Shown here one piece after another: positions 1 through 12,600 of a stretch of 64,000 bases of DNA (its first letter is position 1; every line of letters begins with the position of its first letter). The DNA is from Trichaptum fuscoviolaceum (Eukaryota > Basidiomycota > Agaricomycetes > Hymenochaetales > Trichaptaceae). Where the stretch lies: positions 1,699,671-1,763,670 of the forward strand of contig CAJSYZ010000002.1 in assembly GCA_910574455.1 (NCBI GenBank). The letters are read 5' to 3'. The position numbers were made by a program, and so were the translations under genes. The notes below the pieces were generated by a model, which did not search any database, was not told the DNA's origin, and saw only the letters and a list, made by a program, of their open reading frames with translations.

Positions 1-244
1 TCGACGACGGTGGTGCGGATACCTTCGTCCGTTGTTGTGACGCGTTCGTTGCCGTGTGTTTCATTGAAAGCTTCGAGGAAGTAAGTGGCGGCTTCGGAGG
101 AGGAGCGGGGCGCGCGACGCGTTTGACGACAGTAATTACGGTCGGTGTGCTATGTGTTATAGCCTTGCCGGACTTTGAGGAGAACCACTGGCTGGGAGAG
201 AGAGTGGTGGTGGTCGACGTCGCGCGGGAGGGAGTAGAGAGCAT
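1..244 (-). CDS. Possible 5' part of a gene running off the left edge
   Basis: The minus strand is open from an ATG at 244 to the window edge, giving a Ser/Thr-rich N-terminus (begins MLSTPSRATST). A second minus frame, open below about position 157, reads more like a folded protein (contains YFLEAFNETHGNER), so a short intron may join the two. I do not recognise either version. The plus-strand frame over the same bases is Gly/Glu/Val-rich and looks like the antisense shadow. Only the edge is visible, so even the existence of this gene is uncertain. Confidence 0.25.
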   Translation of the reverse strand, partial: MLSTPSRATSTTTTLSPSQWFSSKSGKAITHSTPTVITVVKRVARPAPPPKPPLTSSKLSMKHTATNASQQRTKVSAPPSS

Positions 245-1202
245 CTTGCGCGACAGTGGGCAGGAGGCGGGAGGTGGGAGTGGGGAGGGAGAGGACAAGC
301 CAGGGCCTCAGACGAGCGAGGGACAGGAGAAAAGCCGACGTGTTAGGGTCCTTTCACAAATTGGGTGGCTCCGGCATCACGCTCAGGGCTGCGGACGTGA
401 CGTTACTACCATCATCCAAGGTGTGACGGCACACTTCCGCATCCGGATCTTCCGCTTCTCAATTCGTACTTTATACCTTCCTTCCGAATCCCGGTCTTCT
501 CTTTCATAGACTCATCATCTGCGAACTTTAATTAGCTTTACAGCTTATTGTTTTGTGCTAAAAGACACCCAAGGGTCTATCAGGTAACAGAAACACAGGA
601 AGCCTCCGTTTCTACGATGACTGCTTTCCGCATGCATCGGTGTCGGGGACTTTGTTCCTGATGCCGAGTCAATGTGTATCAACCGCCCCGTCGACTCTTG
701 AAACACTGCGTGCGTTGTAACGAAAAACTTTAAAAATAAAAATCCATAAATATGTCATGATGTGTACATATGTGTCCCACTGACTCTGTTTGACTTGGAT
801 TATAACCGAGTCATTCAGCTAATATAGCAGCTTGTCTAAGAACGTCAATAACAAAGCTCAGTCACTATCGAACATGACTTGTACATGAAAGAAAGATTAA
901 AATTTGTGTACTTCGAAACCCGGAAAATGACTTCACGGTGTTCCGTCTTCGATCAGCTTTGAGTCTATGACGTCATAGTCTATTGACCCGGCCGCGGATG
1001 AGAGAAGTAAAGGATTTTTGTCCTTCTATGAATCCCACAACTGTAGACGTACATGTATATAAAAGAACAACTTGAAGCAGAAGAATATTTCCATAGCACA
1101 ACAGCAAAACGACAGCAAGCTTTCTCGAACAAATCTCACGTTTCGGAAGGCACCAGCGAATCTCGTATAAACTCCGATACAATGATATACAAAGAACAGT
1201 AA
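245..1202. other. Intergenic, no supported gene
   Basis: No reading frame here looks like protein. The stretch is AT-rich between about 720 and 930. It lies beyond the 3' end of the first dehydrogenase gene and would hold that gene's 3' UTR and the promoter of the edge gene, if that is real. Nothing repetitive stands out. Confidence 0.6.
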
Positions 1203-2753
1203 TCAGTCCTCCTTCTCGACTTTCATGTGCTGTAGTATTCGCAGGCTAGTCAGTATAGATGTCCGCGGTGAACTCTCAACAAATTGCCCACCTTCCCCGA
1301 ATTTAATCCGTCCAACCCGGCTGCCACACGTGAGCCAGCAACCAATGCGCTCCAATCAAGTACTTCGTGATGGTGTGTCCCTCGGTCCGTCTGGTTACGA
1401 TGAATTGCGCGAGCGGTGAGCATGTGTTGGTGAGCTATATCAATGACAGGCATGGGCGCATTGAGCTCTGTTGTTAGACGCCGGATGTGCCTTCAAAAAT
1501 CGAGTCATTGGAGTCAGAAGAAGCAAAGGGGAGAAGTACGTGACTCACGAAGCATCTTTTAGGCCGCCTTCGAGCGAGAACCCTTTTGTTCCATCAAAAT
1601 CGTCGTGTGTGATCTTCGATCCATAGTTCGCCATTCTAGAAGGAATTCAATTAAGCGGAAATGCGAGAAAAGAGCGAACAACATACGGAGTGTTCGGGAA
1701 GAGATCTGATAGAGAAGCGTGAGATACAAGCATGAGCCAAGGATCGTAGAAGCTTACCGTTGATTACACCTAGCACGGCTGGCGCACCTAATCCCGCTTT
1801 CTCGCCCATAGTGATTGATTCTGACATAACCTCAATGATCCCCAGAATAAGTGAATTACCAATGAGCTTCAGAATCGGTGCTAATGCACGAATAAGCCGC
1901 ATGAATAATGTTACAGGCAGAAGAATCTCCACACCCTTTTCGAGATTGCCACCTAGGTCAATAACTTTCCGCCCGACAGCAGGAACGAGGAGATAAGCCG
2001 CCTCTTTCTTTGACCGATAATCGCCCGCCATAACGAGGACCAACTGCGCCTTCTCTGCAGCTGCGGGAGGGCCGAAGACAGGACATGTAATAATATGGGT
2101 ATGTGGGAAGCCTGAGATAAGCTCGTCTAGTTCGCCTGATCATTGTGTTATTCAGGTCAGCCTTTCTGTCTAAGATACTCCTCCGTCGACAGATCCTCTC
2201 ACCTGCAAGTGTGGGGTAGCTCTTCGGACGCATATCAGATACAATCGCGCGCATATGTTCAGCATAGACTCACTGTACTCGTCTCCACAAATATTTTGGG
2301 TTTATTATGCGAGCATTGCTTCAGACATAAGGCCGCTCAGGATCTCAAAGTAGCATGCATGATATAAAAGCATACACTTAACGCTTCCTTAAACTCTTCA
2401 TATACGGCTTTCACTGCTGCATCGCTCGCAAGGCTCGTGATAATCACGTCGCACTCTCTCGCCACCTCCGCAGCGCTCTCCGCCACCTTCACTTTGTCCG
2501 CGCCTAATTCCTTCAGTAATCCTTCTGACTTTGCTTTCGTACGATTGTACACAAGGAGCGGCGGAGATCCAACTGGATGACCGTGTCGATGCGTCGCGAG
2601 GTTGCGTGCCATGGGCAAACCCATCGCGCCCAGCCCGACGAACCCGACGTGCAGCGGTTGCGACTGCACGCCCGGAGTTGAGGGCCGCGAAAATGGCAGG
2701 CTTGCTTGGAGCTGCTGATGCTGTAGGTGTAAGAGCGTCGGAGTCGTTGACAT
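1203..2753 (-). CDS. Beta-hydroxyacid dehydrogenase (3-hydroxyisobutyrate dehydrogenase family), copy A
   Basis: This is an NAD(P)-dependent oxidoreductase of the 6-phosphogluconate/3-hydroxyisobutyrate dehydrogenase superfamily, which oxidises short beta-hydroxyacids or reduces the matching semialdehydes. The N-terminal Rossmann motif reads HVGFVGLGAMGLPMARNLA, followed by the YNRT segment that contacts the cofactor. The second exon carries VMAGD and RKVIDLGG. Next comes the substrate and catalytic helix KLIGNSLILGIIEVMSES, whose Lys is the family's catalytic residue. The start at MSTTPTLLH is preferred over an upstream in-frame ATG at 2825 because the longer version adds only a Pro/Phe-rich leader. 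The gene ends KVEKED after a last intron (acceptor CTACAG). It has about 40 extra residues before the Rossmann fold compared with copy B, possibly a targeting peptide. The exact substrate cannot be read from sequence. Confidence 0.85.
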
Positions 2754-3046
2754 CGTGATGAATGTGTGTTGAGAGAAGGGAAGAGGAGAGAAGGGGAGGG
2801 AAAGGAACGCCCACGTCCTTGTCAATGACGCACAAATAGAAGACGATCAGAGGCTCTTTGCCCGATCAGGCAGCTTTCGTCGGCGAAATAGCACACGTGA
2901 CTAAGACGCGAACGGCGACGCGTCGGCGAGTGTGGAACGAATGAACAAACTCTTGGGAATCAATTCTATCCTGGAGTACAATGAGCTTCTAAGATGTGCT
3001 ATATATCTTCATACATACTATCTACATATCATTCAATAATGTCAGT

Positions 3047-4540
3047 CTATTGCTCCTTCTCGACTTTGATGTCCTAGATTTCATTGGTCAATTGCGTTCA
3101 GGGATGCAAAAGGGTACATAAATATTTCACCTCAGAGGAGTCCAAACCGTTTAGTCCAGCAGCAGCGCGTGAGCCAGCCACGAGGGCTGCGAAACTCAGC
3201 ACGTCGAACTTTTGCGTGCCTTCTGCTTTCTGTGCAGTGTGTAAGGCTCGAGCAGTTAACATATGCTGATGGGCCAGGTCGGTAGCTGGCATGGGCGAGT
3301 TATACTCCGCGGCTAGACTACGGATATGGCTTAATGGGGAGAGTTAGGAGTGCAGAAGTTAGGTGAGATATCCAAGATTTGATCAATGATAGACGCACCC
3401 GGCATCCTTGAGTCCATTGTCAATGGCAAAGGTCTTGTTCCCATCAAAGGCATTGTTGGCTATTATTTCAGAATAGCTTGCAATCCTATTAAATTGTTCT
3501 GAATGAGATATAAAAGGCTATAGGTGAGGACATTAGACTGACGGTGTGTTCGGGAAGAGATCTGAGTATATGCGCAGTAAGTTTCATCCGACCTAAGCAT
3601 ATGGTATTGGAGGCTCACCCTTCAGGACACCGACAATAGCAAACACATCAATACCCGCCTTCTCTCCGAGTGTCAAAGCCTCCGAGATGACTTCGAGACA
3701 GCCTATGACGACTGAGTTTCCGATGAGCTTCAGCGTGGGCGCTATTGAGAAAGTAGTAATATATAGTTATTAGTATATACAGCGAATAGAGAAGAGAGCT
3801 CTACCTTTCCTAATGCTACCTCCTACGTCTATGATTTTGCGACCCATTGAGGGTACAAGGAGTTTGGCGAGCTCCCCTTTAACTCGTTGATCACCGGCCA
3901 TGACAATCACCAACTGAGCTTTGTTGGCTGCCGCAGGTGCCCCAAACACGGGAGACGCTATCAAATTGGTTTGCGGCAGCTCATCCATGAATGCCTCGAG
4001 GTCCTCTATAGCTCCGAATGTTTTCAGTGATGTGGCGTAGTGGGGGATGCTCATTACGCACCTAAAAACGTTGGATAACACTTTGAAACATTTAGATCAA
4101 TGTTTGAGACAATTGTATCCTCCGAAAAGGACACATACTGTACTTGTCTCAACAAACGTCTTATTTCTTTCAAATTCAAATCCCTATGATTGTCAAAGAT
4201 GGGAAAAGATTAGAGAATCCTCCAATAAAGGATGCGATGTATGTTTATATGCACTAACCGTTAAAGCCTGTTTGAACTCAGAATACACGGCTTTCACTAC
4301 ACTGTCATTTGCCAGGTTTGTCAGAATCACATCACAGGATCTTGCTACCTCTCCTAAGCTATTCGCCACAGAAATGGAGTCTATACCGACGTCCTTTTGC
4401 AAATCCTCGCACTTTGATCTTGTCCGGTTGTAAACGGTCAAAGGAGGTAGTCCTATGGAGTGGATATGCCTCGCAAGGTTTCGCGCCATGAAACGACCCA
4501 TCGCACCGAGGCCTACAAATCCAATACGTTGCGCTGACAT
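3047..4540 (-). CDS. Beta-hydroxyacid dehydrogenase (3-hydroxyisobutyrate dehydrogenase family), copy B
   Basis: Tandem paralogue of the neighbouring downstream gene, in the same orientation. The protein starts MSAQRIGFVGLGAMGRFMARN with almost no leader, so the Rossmann fold begins at residue 5. Later segments match copy A: YNRTRSKCEDL, KTFVETSTV, VIVMAGDQRVKGELAKLL, RKIIDVGG, and the catalytic-helix region KLIGNSVVIGCLEVISEA. The C-terminus is DIKVEKEQ, against HMKVEKED in copy A, and the final intron falls at the same place in both. The first intron also falls just after the shared F-K-x-A-L sequence, so duplication is clear. Substrate and compartment are not determined; lack of a leader suggests the cytosol. 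Confidence 0.85.
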
Positions 4541-4809
4541 GATTAGAAGTTCGTGGCAAGAATCGCAGAGAGAGGTGAGGGAGTTTGGTCGTTGTATCCG
4601 TTGATGACCGCAGATCAGGGGGATTAAATACCGGCATACCGGCTATTGATCCCAAAGTTTAACCCTAATTTGTCACAAATGTCTCACGGTGAGTTCAAGC
4701 CAACTTCAAGTTGAGGCCATTGTAAACGCACTCACAGTCTCACACTGTGCTCGACGTCCGACTCGGTCTTGTCAACTCAGCAGCCAACTTTTGAATTGAG
4801 TACGGCGTA
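4541..4809. promoter_or_regulatory. Shared divergent promoter region
   Basis: Only about 270 bp separate the start codons of dehydrogenase copy B (minus) and Arp5 (plus), so both promoters must lie here. I see no clear TATA box or known operator. The assignment rests on position alone. Confidence 0.5.
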
Positions 4810-7697
4810 ATGCCCGACACGCTAAATATCGTACGCCTTCCGAACCCGACGGTACCCCGGCCGCTGCAACAAAGCGACTATACACCATTCAAGAACCAGC
4901 AGACGCCCATAGTCATCGACAACGGCTCGTCGACGCTCCGGTATGGCTTTGCGCTCGATCCGTCTCATGCAGGTCAGAAGAAAGTGCAACGTGAACCTTT
5001 CGGAGGGCCCAACGTAGTCGCACGGTACAAGGACCGCAAGTCAAACAGACCCGTGTTAATATTTGGCGACGGTGTTGAGTTCGACAGCGGCGCGAGGTCG
5101 CAAGCTCGAACTCCTTGGGAAGGGGATGTTTTGTTGAATTTTGACGCGTTGGTGAGCCACATCCGTCTTTGCCTTCGCTGCAGTGCTGAGCTCAGAGCGC
5201 CGAAGATAGGAAAACGCGTTAGACTATGCATTCATACACCTAGACATTAATGACACAGAGACGGTAGATCATCCTGTCCTTATGACCGAGCGCCTATGCT
5301 CACCCTTACACTCTCGAGCTCGTGAGTAAATCTATATCAACTTTCAGTATCGGTGCTGAGATTTGGAATGCCGCAAGTTACCTCCGAGTTAATGTTCGAG
5401 CTCTACAATGTGCCCCGTCTCATGTACTGCGTCGACTCCATGTTGTCCTTCTACCAAAATAACTTGCCGTCAGCAGGTACTCCATTTACCTCAGATGGCC
5501 TTGTGATATCTTTTAACACAGCATCGACATCTGTAATTCCGATGCTGAACGGAAGGGGCATACTTAGTCAATGCAAACGGTAAGCTTTTCAGGCGTTGCA
5601 TGGCGAACTGTTGACACCTATTCCGCACCCAGAATACCATGGGGCGGTTCTCAAGCGGCGGATTACCTCCAAAAACTAATACAGCTTAAGTATACGACCT
5701 TTCCGGCTCGTATAACCTCTCCTCAGATCACGGTGCGTGATTGTTTCCTGTGTCTATCAGCGGGTAGTAACATACGACACATTCTGTAGTGGGTGTACCA
5801 AAACGTTTGCGCCTTCTCGCCAGACTACACCGCTCTCCTTCGCAAGCTCACAGATCCCTTACAAATCCGAGCACACGAATGTGTGATCCAATTTCCATTC
5901 ATCGCGCCCGTCGAAAACGAGAAGACAGAAGAGGAACTCGCTCGAGCGGCGGAAAGACGGAGACAACAAGGGAAGAAGCTACAAGAGATAGCTGCTGCAA
6001 AAAGGGCAGAAAAGGTGGGCTCTTCCTTAGATAGTGCTAAGATGACCCGTAACAAGTGCTCATTTCAAGCTCGCCGATCTTGAAGAGTATCACCAACGGC
6101 TTACCAGCTTGCTGGAGCAACGTGACTCTATAACAGACGATGAATGGAAGGTCTGTCGTTGTCGTTGTTGTCAAATCATTATCTACTTACTCGTGCTTTC
6201 AGAAATTACTGAAAACCGAAGGGTTCAAAGACGAAGCAGATTTTGATGCTGATTACAAGAAAGCTGAGAAGGACCTGAGTAGGCACAGGAAGAAAGACGC
6301 TGTGGATGGGGACGATCAGGAGGAGGAAGAGCCTTCGTTCCCTCTGATTGACACACCCGACGATCAGGTGCGCTGTCTTACCCGTCTAAGCTGAAGCCCA
6401 ATTGCTCAAAGATATAATAACGCATATGTAGTTGGATGAAGAAGGCTTGAAAGAAAAGCGCAAGCAAAAGCTGATGAAGGCCGGTTGGGAGGCTCGCGTA
6501 CGCGCTCGGAAAGAAAAAGAGCGGGAACGAGAAGAGAAAGAAGCAGAAGAACGCCGGGAAGCGGAGGAGAGAGAACGGGATCTAGAAGGTTGGGCGGAAA
6601 GATTGAGGAAGGAGCATGAAGTGAGTTGTTTTCAACGCTAGATACTATTGTCTCATGACCGACGATCCGTTCCAAGGCTACAATGAATCGTATGAAAGAC
6701 CGAAATCGCCGGAAGGCTGCCATGTCGGATAGGAAGAGCGCAGTCGCACAAGCACGCATGAAGAGCATTGCAAGCTTAGCAGCAGATGACCGTGTCCCAA
6801 AGAAGAGACGAAAAGGCGGAGGAGGTAAACATCCACGAAACGTTTCCTATTCATGAGTGCTTAATCTATTGGTGAAGAGGATATGTTCGGCGCGGACGAT
6901 GCAGACTGGGCTATCTACCGCAAAATCGTAAGTGATCACACTGTCCGACTTTTATCTTCGCTAATGTAGCAGTAGAATACCGCTGCTGCTTCATCTGATG
7001 AAGAAGAGGACCTCGCACGCCTTGAAACCGTCGAAACTAAACTGCTCACCCATGACCCGTCATTCTCCCACGAGCACACGTACCAGTCTCTCTCACAAAA
7101 ACGGTCTGCGCTTATTCAAGCATTCCGACCACAATACGAAGAGGGTGATGTAGAAGGTTCGATCCGCCCGGGTTAGCGATGTACTTGTTACTGACCTTCA
7201 ATCTGAAGGTAACACACGAATCCACTTAAGCACTGAACGTTGGCGGACTTGCGAAACATGGTTCCAGCCTGGCATGGCGGGCGTTGATTCGGCTGGCTTA
7301 GGCGAAGTCATACAAAACATTCTTGCGCGATTCACCGAGCAAGAGAAAGGCAGGCTCGTTAACGTAAGGGGTTCCTCAATAATCCTTAAGAGCAGCACCT
7401 AAGATATGTTCACAGAATGTGTTTGTCACTGGTGCACCATCAAATCTCCCAGAGCTGTTACCCCGCCTCCAAAACACTCTGCGACCGATTCTTCCTCCAG
7501 AAATGCCATTGAATATTCGTCGCGCTTCGGATCCTACGCTTGACGCCTGGCGCGGTATGGCAGAATGCGCCTTGAACGGCAACTACTGGAGCTACTCTGT
7601 CTCAAAGGAAGAATATGAAGAGTGGGGAGGCGAGCGCATTCGTAGGTGGTGGGGAGGAAATTGGAACGCATCATTCGTTGATCAGAAACTGTCTTAA
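4810..7697 (+). CDS. ARP5: Actin-related protein 5 (INO80 chromatin remodeller subunit)
   Basis: Arp5 is a nuclear actin-fold protein that, with Ies6, couples ATP hydrolysis by the INO80 remodeller to nucleosome sliding. The actin phosphate-1 loop is visible near residue 37 (IVIDNGSSTLRYGF). It is followed by FGMPQVTSELMFELYNVPR and by the Arp5-type NGRGILSQCKRIPWGGSQAA. A long charged, coiled-coil-like insertion (RRRQQGKKLQEIAAAKRAEK onward, then EE/RE-rich exons around 6430-6620) is the known Arp5-specific insertion in the actin fold. The C-terminus (DAWRGMAECALNG, EEYEEWGGERIRRWWGGN) matches the actin-family end. At least eight exons are seen; one intron (5580-5632) is only 53 nt and splits the Arg of CKR. 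The start at MPDTLNIVRLP is the first in-frame ATG. Confidence 0.92.
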
Positions 7698-7980
7698 TGT
7701 ATCTTTTTGTTGTCTTATCCAATCTTATCTGTACCATCGTGCTTGTTTCATAAATGAATGTCCATTCCTGAGACTGCAGCTCGAAGTTTGAGATTGGGTG
7801 GAAATAATTACATATGTATGTGGAGAGGTGTAATGTGCGATCAGTACAAACATCGCCGTACAAGAATTCAGCATGTACGGGAAAAGTAGAGGAAAAAACA
7901 AACCAGCAAAGGGATTGCTCGTCCGTCGAATGCAAAAGTACGAACAACAATATAACATGACGGGAAAAGACAATGAGCGC

Positions 7981-8889
<909 letters not shown>

Positions 8890-9699
8890 GATCTTCCGTA
8901 CAAATACTTACAGTAAAGTTTGAGTGATATTCAAGACTGGATATCGAGAACGAGAGTCCGATAAGTAGATGAAAGGAAGGAGTGCGTTGGAGTAAAGGAA
9001 GAGACGTTGCTGCCGTCGTGGACGTCGCTTGGCACGCGTCGTTCATAACGTGAGCAGAGGCCTAATACAGTTTCGGGCTCCGACACCACTTCAAGATATA
9101 GCATAGCAAATTCCTTTCCATCCATCCTTTACTTCAACCACTCTGTACTTGCCGGCTTATTTGACTGGAGTGGCTAATGGAAAAGTGCCCTTTACCGCTC
9201 TTCTGCGTTCCAAAACTGTCAGTAAAGCTGTTGCTACAGTTATTTCGTCTTGCCTGCGGGGAGGTATCTTTAGATTCACCTTCAAGGTTTGAAGACACAC
9301 GAATCGCCGTGATGAATGACCCCTCTTTACCATTCACAGTACGTGGGCCCATGATGCTATTCTATTCTTGCATCTTCTGCATCTCGAACTTGTAAGCATC
9401 TACTGGCAGGCTCCTTAACCGTATGCAATGCCAGTAGAATACTGCGCTTTCGTAACGTCTTGAATCTACATTTCTGACTTCTCCTGGCCTCTGTGCACTT
9501 ATTGTTCAACGGGCTTGGCTTTTCTCTATTCACTATTAGCGCTGGATCTCCTATCGATCCACCCTGCCTCATTGTAACCTCGTTTGACTAGCTTCCTTTC
9601 CGCAGTTGCTTCTGTGTGTGAACAGGGCGTACGATGGACGATATAATGCTGAATGCGTGAACCAAGTGACCCCCAATACAGCCCCCAAGAACTAGGAAC
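8890..9699. other. Divergent intergenic region
   Basis: This holds the promoters and 5' UTRs of the Sec4-type gene (minus) and the large helicase gene (plus). Short open frames occur on both strands but none shows a recognisable motif or fungal-like splice structure. No repeat or RNA gene was recognised. Confidence 0.5.
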
Positions 9700-12600
9700 A
9701 TGAGCTCTACCATGAACTCTTCGCAAAAGAAGCGACTTTTGTCTCTCGACTTGCGGTTGTTTGAATCTGCTCAGTTAACGAAAGACGGAGGCGTGGAGCA
9801 GGCCATACTCAATCTTGAGAATGTCATATACGGCGGGGAGGCTTCTCAAGCCATCACCGACCTCCTTAGCAGCCATAATTTATTTGAATTCATTTTCTCT
9901 GGTGAGCTTCTGCCCTCGGCTCATGCTGCTTTCATTGACCAAATCTTTTCAAGTTGCCAACGATGGTGTGGTTGAGGCGCTTCGGCAGCACATGTTAGAC
10001 CGGTTTCCCAGCACAGCGGCTGAATTTGCCTCCTCTCACTTCAGTTTTACCTTGCCCAGGCTTGCGTCTTTCCTGTATTTTCTATCAACGGAAGATGAGA
10101 AAAGCCAGTCGCTGGCTGATGGTTACCGGATTGCCAACTCTATCCCCGGGATGTTGGAAATCCTGTCTTCTGCCGCCTTTCGTGAGCATGCGGTGAATAA
10201 TAGCTCGCTTGATCAACAAGAGGAAGATGATTTTCTGGAGTTTGGAACGAAGAAACGGAATCAACGTCAGGCCAAGCAGTTGAAGAAGGCGAGAAAAGTT
10301 GGTCCCCGCCTCGATCCTCGCTTGCTTGAGGCGTCTAGAATCGCTGGAATGGATGTGCCTAAGAGTAGAAAAGAAGCGGACGACTTAGCATTGTGCTTAC
10401 TTGATCGAGTGAAGGGTGCCCTTTGCGTAAGTGTATTATTTACTATACGTTGTTTCATGAAAATTTATGATGCTTTCAGGACTTCTTAGATCTGTTGAGA
10501 GATTCCAAATGGGCCTCCTCAATTCGGGAGGCGTATATTCCTTCTATCGAAGCTCCTCATGTCGATGTGTACCGAAACCACAGTAGTGACCAATCGACCG
10601 ACGTCCTTCAAGAGACATCCGAAGGATCCTCGGCATTCCCTTCTGTTCAGCCACTCAAGGCTGCGCTACACTTCGAGAACGCAAAAGGGTTAGGAGACTG
10701 GCGTATATTCATCTCAAACAAGGCCGAAAAACATTTGAGGGAGCATCGTAAGAACCCTAAGACATTCAAAGTGATCATCAAGAAAATAAGGTTTGTTGTC
10801 ATCCACTGCTGGAGACGCCTACTGATGATAATCTCAGGGAACTATCTCACGGACATTTCTCTGCGGACAATCAGAAACGGTTGAGAGGCCCAGACAAGGG
10901 TGTCCCTATTTTCGAAGCCAAAATGACTGGTGATCTTCGTCTTGTGGTAGGTGGACTGGATATTCTCCATTTCATGCTGTTCAGTGATTTTGGTAAACCA
11001 GTACCATGTCGATTGTTCGTCAGATTACGAGACAGAAGTGAGTGCTATAATTATTTATATTCTATACAATCAGACCTTAATGTACGCTTCAGGTGGAATG
11101 GCAAGGTGATTGCTCTTCATATACTTTAATGCGAAACCGTCATGACATATTCTACAAGCTCTTCGTATTTTCGGTGTATTCACCCATGCTCAAATGGACG
11201 AACGTATGTGGGCATCACTGAGCGCGCAACTCGGTAAGAAAGGCCCTGAATATAGGAAGAGGTAAGGCATAACATGTGGGTCATTCAAGTGATTGACGAT
11301 ATTCTGCATTCAAGGGTCATTTCCCGATCAAAGCCAACTAACACGAGTGACAACATCTTCGAGCCTCTGTCATGGCCGGACCATAGTGTTCGTGAAGAAG
11401 AGTCCAGAGATGAACCTGCACTACTCTCGCTTATTCGCCCTGACGATTTACCGAATGTAGGTCTTCATCTTCTCAATCAATGATGTGTCAATCATCTAAT
11501 TATCTGATTATCTAATGCGTCCTTTCTGTAGATACATCAATGGGTTGTGTAGGTTTTTTTGGTCTCCACAGCCACTGAGTCCCAAATACTTACATCTATT
11601 TGACTCTCCTTGCATAATAGCTTAGAGAAATATACTGCGTTCTCTCAGGTGCGACCCCGTTCAGGTACTCTCAAACTGACTCTAACGCGATGTCTCTAGG
11701 CGCTGCTTAACTGTGATTAAAAGCGTAACTTACCGTTGATTCTGAGCAACACTAAATCTCCACTAGGTATCCTTGCAGATAAGGCTGCTTCGGCCGTCTT
11801 TACGGTATCGTGAGTAAACATCATTGCTTGAGCTACCATATGCATTTGAACATTACAATTCTCAGACCGTACGAACGTGCTGTTATAGAGCATCCATCGT
11901 CATGTTTCGTCCTCGGGCGTAGTGGTACTGGGTTCGTAGAATCCAATTCTCATTCGACCAGCGGTTCTGAAAATATCTATAGAAAAACGACGACCATGCT
12001 TTTCAAAATCTTTGGCATAGAGCGGTCGGCAAGGCTTCAACATACGGAAATCCATAAGAAACCTCGCCAGCTTTTCGTCACCCAGTCAAGGGTTCTCGCG
12101 GGCCGAGTGAAGGATTACTTTGATAAACTCAGCGACTTTCTATGCGCAGCTACAGCGAAATCGCTAACAGACTTAAAGGAACTTGGACATTCGTATGAAG
12201 AAATCCAACATGACGACGATCTAGGTGACCCTGAGGACGATGAGGAATGGAGGGACGACCTTCCGAAACGTTTTAGCGAGTTAGAAGACAAGCATTTCCC
12301 TTTGTTCTTAACATTTGATAAGGTAATTGACACCATGGTCATCCTTAGCAATAAGCTAAAAGTCTACTCTAGCTTTGTAAATTAATTGAGGCGGATCAAG
12401 GACTGAGCTTTGGCCGCCAGAAGTACACTAGGGAGCATAGAAGAGCAGAACGCCGCTACACTTCAAAAGGCGCTTTCAAGGGCGATCTAAACGACCTGGA
12501 AGTATCGGATACTTTTGAAGAGGATAACTCGACGACAATTAACTACGAGCAATCACGGGCGTCACTCGTTACGTATGAGGCCTTTTGCTCACGTTATTGG

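Noticed and set aside
54..509. Plus-strand frame of 151 codons at the left edge
   Set aside because: Gly/Glu/Val-rich composition and no motif; it mirrors a more protein-like minus-strand frame.
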